From positions 1-64,000 of the forward strand of contig NZ_BAABRP010000010.1 in NCBI RefSeq assembly GCF_039545055.1: a stretch of 64,000 bases of DNA, in the 5' to 3' direction. Under the pieces are notes generated by a model. The model did no database searches. It saw nothing but the letters and a program-made list of their open reading frames with translations, and had not been told where the DNA came from. This document shows positions 54,420-64,000 of this stretch, piece after piece (position 1 is the first letter of the stretch; each line of letters starts with the position of its first letter). The translations under genes were made by a program, and so were the position numbers. The DNA is from Deinococcus carri (GTDB taxonomy: Bacteria > Deinococcota > Deinococci > Deinococcales > Deinococcaceae).

Positions 54420-55665
54420 ACCCACCCCGCAAAATCTCACTCCCGAACAAGAACGCCTACGCCGCTGGCGGCTGCTGCTCGGCGGCGAAACGGCCACGGG
54501 CGAGAGCGCCGACGGCATCGGCTGCGAGCTGGGCGAACACGACCGCCGCCTCGACGCCGCGCTGGCCTCGCTGTACGACGGCGCGCCCTTCATCGTGCAG
54601 ACCGAGAAGCCCCAGAAGGGCCGCAAGTCGCACCGCCACGTGGGCTTCGGCAAGAGCGCCCCAGCGGTCGCCGCGTGGCTGGGTGAGGTCCGCGACCTCT
54701 TCCCGCAGTCGGCGGTGCAGGTCATGCAGCAGGACGCGGTCGAGCGCCTCAACCTGAAGACCCTGCTGCTCGAACCCGAACTCATGGAGCACCTGCAACC
54801 CGACGTGCACCTGGCCGCCACCCTCCTCAGCCTGGGGGACGCCATGCCGGATCAGGCCAAGGCGCTGGCACGGCAGGTGGTCGCGCGGGTGGTGGACGAC
54901 CTCCAGGCTCGCCTCGCCGAGCCGCTGCGCAGCGCCGTGACGGGTAGCCTCAACCGCTCGCAGCGCAACCTGCGCCCCCGCCAGAACGAGGTGGACTGGG
55001 GCCGCACCCTGCTGAAAAACCTGCGCACCTACGACCCTGAGCGTCGCAGCGTGATTCCCGAGCGCCTGGTGGGGTACGGGCGCGCGCGGCGGCAACTCAA
55101 GGCCGTGACCCTGTGTGTGGACCAGTCGGGCAGCATGGCGTCGAGCGTCGTGTACGCGGGCATCTTCGGCGCGGTGCTGGCGAGCCTCCCGGCTCTAAAG
55201 ACGAACGTGGTCGTGTACGACACCACGGTGGTGGATCTGACCGACCACCTCGCGGACCCGGTGGACGTCCTGTTCGGTGTTCAGCTTGGCGGCGGCAACG
55301 ACACGCCGCTGGCCCTGCGCTACTGCAAGGGCCTGCTCACCAACCCCGAAGAGCACACCTTCGTCCTGATTTCCGACCTGTATGAAGGCTCCGGCAGCGC
55401 CGAGATGATCCGCCGCCTGCATGAATTCCGCGAGATGGGTGCCCGCGTGATTGTGCTGCTGGCCCTCGACGACGACGGCACGCCGAGCTACGACCATGAG
55501 AACGCTGCCCGCCTCGCCGCGCTGGGTATCCCGGTCTTCGCCTGCACGCCGGACTTTTTCCCCGAACTGATGGCGACCGCCCTGGGGGGGGCCGACATCG
55601 GTGCCTGGGCCGCCTCACGCGGCATCGTGATGGCCCGTGCGGCGGCTGGGGCAATTGGACGATGA
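54412..55665 (+). CDS. CoxE-like vWA-domain protein
   Basis: A 417-residue protein. The vWA domain (about 228-400) has a complete MIDAS motif: D237-x-S239-x-S241 (CVDQSGSM), T298 in GGNDTPL and D322 in LISDLYE. The N-terminal 200 residues are helical and probably contact the MoxR ATPase. RSVIPERLVGYGRARRQLK precedes the domain. The ATG is 8 bases within the preceding gene, so the two are made together. Together with the MoxR at 50300 it forms the ATPase-vWA core of the system. Confidence 0.9.
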   Translation: MTEPTPQNLTPEQERLRRWRLLLGGETATGESADGIGCELGEHDRRLDAALASLYDGAPFIVQTEKPQKGRKSHRHVGFGKSAPAVAAWLGEVRDLFPQSAVQVMQQDAVERLNLKTLLLEPELMEHLQPDVHLAATLLSLGDAMPDQAKALARQVVARVVDDLQARLAEPLRSAVTGSLNRSQRNLRPRQNEVDWGRTLLKNLRTYDPERRSVIPERLVGYGRARRQLKAVTLCVDQSGSMASSVVYAGIFGAVLASLPALKTNVVVYDTTVVDLTDHLADPVDVLFGVQLGGGNDTPLALRYCKGLLTNPEEHTFVLISDLYEGSGSAEMIRRLHEFREMGARVIVLLALDDDGTPSYDHENAARLAALGIPVFACTPDFFPELMATALGGADIGAWAASRGIVMARAAAGAIGR

Positions 55666-55889
55666 GAGCCGGGCGGCCTGGGGGTCGGCGGCAAGGTCGA
55701 GATTGAGGTTCAGGGGAATGCCAGCGTGCTCACGCCTGCTCAGGATGAGCAGCCGCCCCGAGACCCTGAAGCGGCAGCACCGCTTCGAGGCGGCGCAACA
55801 TGAGGCGGCTGGTTCGGCACGGCGTCTGCCAGGAGGGCTTGCGATTCTTCGCCGCACGGTGGAGTTCACGACCAGGTAAGCTCGCCCGG
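55666..55889. other. Gap between the vWA gene and the thioesterase
   Basis: About 220 bases without a supported gene; an open frame covers part of it but shows no motif or start signal. Confidence 0.4.
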
Positions 55890-56399
55890 ATGAACCGCAT
55901 ACGAACCTATTCCTGGGAAGACCCTCTGATGGGTGCCGATGCCGCGCGGCAGATGAGTGGACTCGACTACCTGCGCGGCATCGCGCGAGGTGAGTTTCCG
56001 GCACCACCCATCTCGGCCAGCCTGGACTTCTCCCTGGCGAGCGAGGCGGACATCGAGCCGGGCCGGGTGACCTTCCGTATGACCCCGCAGGAATTTCACT
56101 ACAACCCCATCGGCAGTGTGCATGGTGGCGTCTTCGCGGCGCTGCTCGACTCGGCACTGGGCTGCGCGGTTCACACGCGGCTCCCCGCCGGCGTGGGGTA
56201 CACCACCCTGGAACTCAAGGTGAATTACATTCGCCCCCTGCTTGCGGGGATGGGGGAAGTGCGCGCCGTCGGTGAAGTGCTGAGCCTGTCGCGGCAGGTC
56301 GCCACGGCGCAGGCGCAACTGCTGGACGGCAACGACAAGCTCTTTGCCCACGCCACCACCACCTGCCTGATCCTGCGCCCGCAGCGTGAGACCCCCTGA
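55890..56399 (+). CDS. PaaI-type thioesterase (hotdog fold)
   Basis: A 169-residue hotdog-fold thioesterase. The motif NPIGSVHGGVFAALLDSALGCAV (split at VHGG) carries the catalytic His/Gly segment; TTLELKVNYIRPLL is the family's strand motif. Substrate is an acyl-CoA. Start ATG 55890 with TAAGCT 7 bases upstream; a longer frame start at 55800 is unlikely. The gene stands alone. Confidence 0.92.
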   Translation: MNRIRTYSWEDPLMGADAARQMSGLDYLRGIARGEFPAPPISASLDFSLASEADIEPGRVTFRMTPQEFHYNPIGSVHGGVFAALLDSALGCAVHTRLPAGVGYTTLELKVNYIRPLLAGMGEVRAVGEVLSLSRQVATAQAQLLDGNDKLFAHATTTCLILRPQRETP

Positions 56400-56674
56400 C
56401 TGAGCCTGCCCCGTGCGTGGTTCCAGACGGGAGAGATACAGGTCAGCCCGGTCCACCGGTCCTGGGAGCGGCCGGGCCACGCCACGCACCACCGCCGCGA
56501 CACCCTGAAGACGTGTGCTGGACCAGAAAGGCCGCGCAGGGCCTCGCGGTTCTCCGGGGCGTCGTTCTGGCCCTGCTCGGCACCCAGACCCGGCCTCCTC
56601 GCCTGCCTCCCCCTGCCTGGACTCCCGTCAAGAGAAAAGCCCGGCCGAGCGGCAGTCGGGTTTACCCTGAGTCC
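56400..56674. other. Intergenic stretch upstream of the rsgA leader
   Basis: About 275 bases. I see no gene; the open frame covering it has no start element until the TACCCT at 56663-56668. Confidence 0.4.
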
Positions 56675-56722
56675 ATGTCTCAGCCCCACTTCCCCGTGCT
56701 CTCTTCTTCCCCCACCAGATGA
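56675..56722 (+). CDS. 15-codon upstream ORF overlapping rsgA
   Basis: MSQPHFPVLSSSPTR, ATG at 56675 with TACCCT six bases upstream, and TGA (56720-56722) overlapping the rsgA ATG by four bases. It is too short for the usual annotation. If translated it would couple ribosomes to the rsgA start. Confidence 0.55.
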   Translation: MSQPHFPVLSSSPTR

Positions 56723-57726
56723 CCTCTGTCCCCCTGCATGCCCTGGGCTGGTCGGAGGCCTATGCTCAGGCAGCCCGCGAGGCCATCGCGGCCGCCTCAC
56801 CTGAAGTCCGGCCCTCCCTGGAACCTGGCCGGGTCGCCAGCACCGGGCGAACCTCCATGCAGGTCTGGACCGCGGGCGGCCCGGAGGAGGCGTCGCTGCC
56901 GGGTTCCCTCAGGCACGCGGCTGCCGGGGGCCGGATGCTCCCGGTCATCGGGGACTGGGTCATCGTGCAGCGCCCCGCAGAGCCGCCGCTGCGGATCGTG
57001 GAGGTGCTGCCGCGCCGGACCAGCTTTGCGCGGGCCGTGCAGGGCGGCCTGACCGAGCAGGTCATCGCCGCCAATGTGGACGTGGTCTTCATCGTTACCA
57101 CGCCCGACCTCGACTTCGACCTGCCCCGGCTGGGCCGCTACGTCGCGGCCGTGCAGCTCAGCGGGGCACGGCCCGTCGTGTTGCTGAACAAGGTGGACGC
57201 CGTGCGCGACGTGAGTCCCTTTGCCGAGGCGGTCGCGGGCCTGTCGCCGGACCTGCCCGTGCACGCGGTCTCGGCAGCGGTGGGTCAGGGCTTAGATGCC
57301 CTCCGCCCGTACTTCGGCGAGGGAGTCACGGTCGCCCTGATCGGCTCTTCGGGGGTCGGAAAGTCGACCCTGACGAACCGGTTGCTGGGGCGTGAGGCGG
57401 CCACGACCGGCGCGGTGCGGGACCTCGACGGCCAGGGACGCCACACGACGACCACGCGCACCCTCTACCGTCTGCCCGGTGGGGGCCTGCTGATCGACAA
57501 TCCGGGGCTGCGGGACATCGCGGTGTGGGACGCCGGGGCCGGCGGCTCCCGCTTCGGCGTCATCGAGGAACTCGCCACCCGGTGTCGTTACCGTGGGTGC
57601 ACGCACCGCACCGAGCCTGGCTGCGCGGTGCGCCGGGCCGTGGAGCGGGGCGAGATCGGTGCCGATCTCGTGGTCGCCTACGCCGAGGCGCAGGGGCTGT
57701 CTCCACGCAAGTCCCGACGGCGCTGA
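56719..57726 (+). CDS. rsgA: Ribosome small subunit-dependent GTPase A
   Basis: A 335-residue circularly permuted GTPase that matures the 30S subunit. Order G4-G5-G1-G3: LLNKVD (about 158), SAA, GSSGVGKST (about 217), then NPGLRD. An N-terminal OB fold precedes it. The C-terminal zinc knuckle CRYRGCTHRTEPGC carries C-x4-C-x-H-x5-C. Length is normal. The ATG is inside the stop of a short upstream ORF with a leaderless start. Confidence 0.95.
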   Translation: MTSVPLHALGWSEAYAQAAREAIAAASPEVRPSLEPGRVASTGRTSMQVWTAGGPEEASLPGSLRHAAAGGRMLPVIGDWVIVQRPAEPPLRIVEVLPRRTSFARAVQGGLTEQVIAANVDVVFIVTTPDLDFDLPRLGRYVAAVQLSGARPVVLLNKVDAVRDVSPFAEAVAGLSPDLPVHAVSAAVGQGLDALRPYFGEGVTVALIGSSGVGKSTLTNRLLGREAATTGAVRDLDGQGRHTTTTRTLYRLPGGGLLIDNPGLRDIAVWDAGAGGSRFGVIEELATRCRYRGCTHRTEPGCAVRRAVERGEIGADLVVAYAEAQGLSPRKSRRR

Positions 57727-57789
57727 GCCAACATCCGGCTGGAGAACTGTAACCTCCGGAGGGAACCCCAAAGACCGATTGGCGACTCT

Positions 57790-58040
57790 CCCCGCTACGG
57801 GCGTCCAGCCATGTGGGGCTGCCACCGGCACTCATCCAGGTGGCCGGGTACGACGCCCTGCGTGACGACGGTGTTCGCTATGCGGAGGTTCTGCGTGGGG
57901 CGGGCGTGCCGGTCGTACTGGAGGAGTACACCTCCACGCCCCACGGCTTCGCGATCTTCCCGTACTTCAGTCGTGATGCGCGGCCAGCCATGAAGCGGGT
58001 GGTGGAAGAACAGAGGAAGTACCTCAGGGCTGACACTTGA
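57790..58040 (+). pseudogene. Fragment of an acetyl-esterase-like alpha/beta hydrolase
   Basis: Open frame 57813-58040 reads VGLPPALIQVAGYDALRDDG, then EYTSTPHGFAIFPYFS, which corresponds to the C-terminal third of GDXG-type (HSL) esterases, with the acid (Asp in DALRDDG) and His (PHGF) kept. The nucleophile and oxyanion regions are missing upstream. A decayed remnant. Confidence 0.7.
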
Positions 58041-58546
58041 ATGAGGGCGCGACCGGGTCTTCGAGTACCGCCCCTACATGGACATTTTCCAACTGCACAC
58101 CGGGGAGGCGATACCAGAGCCTCCTGAGGAGGCGACGCTCAGCGCGGGGCCGGAGTGAAGAGGGCGTGCCAACAGTCACATGCTGCTCCCGTCAGCAGCG
58201 CTCAGGTCTGGCATCGGCAGGGCGAAAACGTGACAAATACAAGCGTCTACGTCCGTCTCCTTCCGCAACCAGCGCAATAGGGAAACTCAGGGAAAGCTGC
58301 TCTAGGACGCTAGTTTTGCAACATTCATACACCGGAAGCGGGGTTTTCTGTTGGGGGTAGAGGGCGTGGAGAGGCTGGGGGCGATGTGAGGCCCCTCCCC
58401 CACGGTAAGTGGGTCGTTTTCTGTGGGGAGCGGTCCTGTCTCGTCCTGGGCGGACGGGGCGCAGGAAGGTTATCGCCTTCTAGCATTCTTTCTGCGCGAA
58501 GCGAGAAGCGCAAAAAGGGCGGTGCAGGGTGGTAAGGAGCGCCGCT
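58041..58546. other. Decayed region with a degenerate tRNA-Arg-flank copy
   Basis: No intact gene. At 58331-58377 the sequence resembles the tRNA-Arg downstream flank (47223-47265): CCGGAAGCGGGGTTTTCTG and about 25 more bases with scattered changes. No tRNA half precedes it. Elsewhere there are only short hairpins (GCGCGAAGCGAGAAGCGC near 58493). Confidence 0.5.
58051..58158 (+). pseudogene. C-terminal fragment of an unidentified protein
   Basis: A 35-residue open tail (DRVFEYRPYMDIFQLHTGEA, then IPEPPEEATLSAGPE and stop) without a start codon or ribosome-binding site. Looks like the end of a truncated gene. Confidence 0.4.
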
Positions 58547-59440
58547 CTACACGCTGCCCAGCCCCTCCATTCCCTCCTCCAGAAATGTCCGAACCGCCAG
58601 TGTGGGAGCCGTGGGAAAGATGGCGGTGAATTCACGGCGGAGTCCGGGCAGGTGCACTTCCGGGCTGACCAGCAGGCCGCTGCCCAGTTCGCGCCGGACG
58701 CAGTATTCCGACAAGAAAGCCCCACCCAGACCCGTCAGCACCGCTTCCTTGACCGCCTCGTTGCCCGCCAGCTCCAGAAAGGGCGTGACCTCGATCTGCG
58801 CGGCTTGCAAGGCGCGTTCAGACACTTCACGGGTGCCGGAACCGGTTTCGCGCTGGATGAGTGGGAGCTTCTTCAACTCCTTCCGGCCCAGCGAGGGCTT
58901 CGCCAGCGGGTGGGCGGCACTGACCACCAGGCGCAACTCGTCGCCGCCCACCCGGCGGCTTTGCATCCCCTCGGGCAAAGCCGGGAAGGGGCGCTCGATG
59001 AAGGCTATATCCGTCTCGCCAGCGAGCAGGCGTTGCAGCGCCTCCTCGCTGTTGCCCGAACTGACCTGAAGCCGCACGCCGGGATACTGCTGGTGGAAGG
59101 TTCGCAGGGCCGCCGGCAGGACATAGGCTGCCAGGGTATTGCTGGCGGCCAGCCGGAGTGTTCCCGTCTGCAAGCCCCGGTGCTCGCTGGCGAACCCTCG
59201 CGCCCCGTTCAGCGCCCGTGAGAGTTCCAGGGCATACGGCAAGAGGGCCTCTCCCGCCGGCGTCAGGCGCATGCCCAGGCGGTGCCTGACCAGCAAAGGC
59301 TCTCCCACAGCCGCCGTCAGGTGTTTGAGTTGTGCGGACAGCGCGGGCTGGCTGAGGTTCCTTTCCTGTGCGGCAGCGGTCAGGCTCCCCAGGCGGGCCA
59401 CCGCCGCGAAGGAAAGCAGGGCGTCGGGTTGGACGTTCAT
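58547..59440 (-). CDS. LysR-family regulator
   Basis: A 297-residue regulator. The N-terminal winged helix (LLSFAAVARLGSLTAAAQER, NLSQPALSAQLKHLTAAVGE) precedes a LysR substrate domain (ERPFPALPEGMQSRRVGGDE). It is divergent from the YeiH-type transporter gene, the usual layout of CysB/CmbR-like control. A possible -10 TATCCT is 14 bases before the ATG. Probable effector: a sulfur compound. Confidence 0.92.
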   Translation of the reverse strand: MNVQPDALLSFAAVARLGSLTAAAQERNLSQPALSAQLKHLTAAVGEPLLVRHRLGMRLTPAGEALLPYALELSRALNGARGFASEHRGLQTGTLRLAASNTLAAYVLPAALRTFHQQYPGVRLQVSSGNSEEALQRLLAGETDIAFIERPFPALPEGMQSRRVGGDELRLVVSAAHPLAKPSLGRKELKKLPLIQRETGSGTREVSERALQAAQIEVTPFLELAGNEAVKEAVLTGLGGAFLSEYCVRRELGSGLLVSPEVHLPGLRREFTAIFPTAPTLAVRTFLEEGMEGLGSV

Positions 59441-59519
59441 AGGACCCAGTCAACAGGATATAAACAAACTTTGCAATGAAGGGCAAAAAGACAAATTTGA
59501 GTGATGACCCCTGAGGCAC

Positions 59520-59525
59520 TACGTT
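59520..59525 (+). promoter_or_regulatory. -10 element for leaderless YeiH-type gene
   Basis: TACGTT lies 6 bases before the ATG at 59532; the preceding AT-rich 60 bases separate it from the LysR gene. Confidence 0.6.
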
Positions 59526-59531
59526 CCCGGT

Positions 59532-60581
59532 ATGTCTGCTGTTGCCCGGTCGCGTCCCTCCCCGCTGTTTCGCCTGCTGCCCGGTCTGGGCTTGACCCTC
59601 GCCGTGGCGGCCCTCGCTGTGCTGGTCGGCAACGCGGGCTGGGGCCGTTCGCTGGGCTTCAGTCCCCTGACCCTCGCCATCGTGCTGGGGATGGTGCTGG
59701 GCAATACCGTGTATCCGCCCCTGAGCCGGACCTGTGAGGCCGGTGTGACCTTCAGCAAAGGAACGCTCCTGCGGGCAGGCATCATCCTGTACGGCTTTCG
59801 GCTGACCTGGCAGCAACTCCTGGGTGTGGGCGCACAGGGCCTCCTGTCGGCGGTCTTCATGCTGGGAAGCACCTTCCTCCTGGCCTGTCTGCTGGGCCGC
59901 TGGCTCAGGCTGGACAGGCAAAGCGCGGTCCTGATCGGGGCGGGCAGCAGCATCTGCGGAGCCGCCGCCGTGCTGGCGACGGAACCCGTGGTCAAAGCGA
60001 AGGCGGGGCAGGTCACCGTCGCGGTGGCGACCGTGGTGATCTTCGGCACCCTCAGCATCTTCCTTTACCCCGCCATGAACGCCCTGCACCTGTGGCCTTT
60101 CGCTGGTCCGGCCTTCGGCGTCTATATCGGCTCCAGTGTCCACGAGGTCGCGCAGGTCGTGGCGGCGGGCAAGGCCGTCAGTGCCTCCGTTGCCGACGTC
60201 GCCGTCACGACCAAGCTGATCCGGGTGATGCTGCTCGCGCCGTTCTTGCTGCTGCTCTCTGCGTGGTGGAACGGTCAGGCGGCGGCCTCGACCGCAGGGA
60301 ACCCGCGTCAACCCATCCCTGTTCCCTGGTTTGCGTTCGGCTTCATCGCAGCGGCGCTGTTCAACTCGTTGCGTCTCCTGCCCGATTCTGCCGTGTCACT
60401 GCTGCTGAACGTGGACACCTGGCTCCTCACGATGGCGATGGCCGCCCTGGGCCTGACCACCCACCTCAGCACGTTGCGGCAGGCGGGCTTGAAGCCCCTG
60501 GTGCTGGGGGGCCTGCTGATGGTCTGGCTGGTCGTGGGCGGCGGCCTGTTCCAGTGGGGGCTGGCGGCACTTCATCTCTGA
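59532..60581 (+). CDS. YeiH/YadS-type (UPF0324) putative sulfate/inorganic-ion exporter
   Basis: A 349-residue membrane protein with about ten hydrophobic segments. The motifs ILYGFRLTWQQLL and GAGSSICGAAAVLATEPVV are typical of UPF0324/YeiH proteins. GSSVHEVAQVVAAG is another family signature. Role is proposed for sulfonate or sulfite export in relatives; not proven. Divergent from the LysR gene. Leaderless start. Confidence 0.9.
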   Translation: MSAVARSRPSPLFRLLPGLGLTLAVAALAVLVGNAGWGRSLGFSPLTLAIVLGMVLGNTVYPPLSRTCEAGVTFSKGTLLRAGIILYGFRLTWQQLLGVGAQGLLSAVFMLGSTFLLACLLGRWLRLDRQSAVLIGAGSSICGAAAVLATEPVVKAKAGQVTVAVATVVIFGTLSIFLYPAMNALHLWPFAGPAFGVYIGSSVHEVAQVVAAGKAVSASVADVAVTTKLIRVMLLAPFLLLLSAWWNGQAAASTAGNPRQPIPVPWFAFGFIAAALFNSLRLLPDSAVSLLLNVDTWLLTMAMAALGLTTHLSTLRQAGLKPLVLGGLLMVWLVVGGGLFQWGLAALHL

Positions 60582-60802
60582 CTCCGGGGCAGTCTCGCTT
60601 CTCGTTCCCCGCACGGAGTTTCGCCGGCTCCGCAAAGTGGGTCGCCAACTTCTTCAGTCATTGTCCAGCATAGTGGACGCGGCAACAACAACCGCACTTG
60701 GGTGTCCGTTTTGGGTCTACCTCTGCGGCTCCATCTCTCCCGGCCTCCGGTCTGGGCCACTGTCCCGCAGAGCCAAGCATGAGGTGCCTCAACCCGCCCG
60801 CC
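60582..60802. other. Convergence region behind two genes
   Basis: Between the rightward YeiH gene and the leftward metal ATPase gene. It holds a CGGAG/CTCCG hairpin near 60619-60637 and a GTCCAGC-type inverted repeat near 60662-60678; no gene. Confidence 0.45.
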
Positions 60803-63256
<2,454 letters not shown>

Positions 63257-63416
63257 GCCGTCCTCCTGTCCATTCGGCCACCTTAGGCCGGCACCGTTCA
63301 GCTTCCGTAAAGGGTCAGGCGAGGAGCGTTTCGATTTCTGCGGTAGGACCGGCAGGGTGTGGGCGGCGTGCAGCAGACGTTCTCGGGTGGGGGAGAGGCC
63401 AGGAGGCCTGCTGCGG

Positions 63417-63871
<455 letters not shown>

Positions 63872-63876
63872 GGCGC

Positions 63877-64000
63877 TCACCTTTCGACGATAAGCGCAAC
63901 CTGGCCTTCCAGGCGCAGGTTCTCGGTGAGTTGCTGCAACAGCAGGGCGGGGTCGTGCAGATGCGCGTAATCGCGCAGGCGGGCGGCGGTCAGGGCGGCC
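63877..64000 (-). CDS. C-terminal end of an unidentified gene (partial)
   Basis: The last 40 codons of a leftward gene that continues beyond the window: ...AALTAARLRDYAHLHDPALL, then LQQLTENLRLEGQVALIVER and TGA at 63879-63877. It is followed 22 bases later by the membrane-anchored protein gene, so the two form an operon. Too short to assign. Confidence 0.6.
   Translation of the reverse strand, partial: AALTAARLRDYAHLHDPALLLQQLTENLRLEGQVALIVER

Overview
The window looks like chromosomal DNA of a Deinococcus-type bacterium. It has very high GC, a 16S rRNA 3' end with no 23S or tRNA spacer behind it, an HU with an N-terminal extension, dispersed palindromic repeats and heptanucleotide arrays. 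A -10 hexamer (TANNNT, often TACCCT or TAGCCT) lies about 5-8 bases before more than 20 start codons, the arrangement known for leaderless mRNAs in Deinococcus. No species call is possible from sequence alone.

Layout. 1-782: 16S 3' end, terminator and a CarD-type regulator. 1077-4905: glycine betaine/choline (OpuC/ProU-type) ABC operon. 5017-12161: palindromic repeats, HU, a ThiF/MoeB protein, a PfpI/DJ-1 protein, plsY, a TPR membrane protein and a secreted copper-amine-oxidase-like/PKD protein. 12249-15656: ubiX-ispD-ispE and a cytochrome P450. 15696-19235: ABC exporter plus NarL-type two-component system, with a candidate operator. 19661-23856: small proteins, a possible Rad52/DdrA-fold protein, a phosphoesterase, tRNA-Asp, tRNA-Phe, an orphan Dam-type methylase and an IclR regulator. 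23921-39474: regulators, an MFS exporter, a nucleotidyltransferase, an orphan OmpR-type regulator, dienelactone hydrolase, P1 peptidase, a tandem NUDIX pair, HIT, GNAT, HemW, dihydrolipoamide dehydrogenase and a lipoprotein pair.

39565-47216 is an integrative element of about 7.65 kb inserted in tRNA-Arg(CCT). It is bounded by a perfect 54-bp att repeat, with TGACCAAC iterons inside each end. It carries a tyrosine integrase, an XRE repressor with mirror-image divergent promoters, small cargo genes and a leftward replication module (AlpA-like HTH, PrimPol-like primase, D5-type helicase).

Directly after the element, 47451-55665 encodes a SWIM zinc protein, a DUF5691-like helical protein, a MoxR AAA+ ATPase, a TraB/EreA-motif protein (DUF5682-like) and a CoxE-like vWA protein. 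A vapBC toxin-antitoxin module on the opposite strand splits the five genes. This poorly characterised MoxR-vWA system is the best candidate here for an undescribed biological system. The remainder holds a thioesterase, rsgA with an overlapping 15-codon upstream ORF, decayed fragments, a LysR/YeiH pair and a P-type metal ATPase with a CPD metal-site motif.
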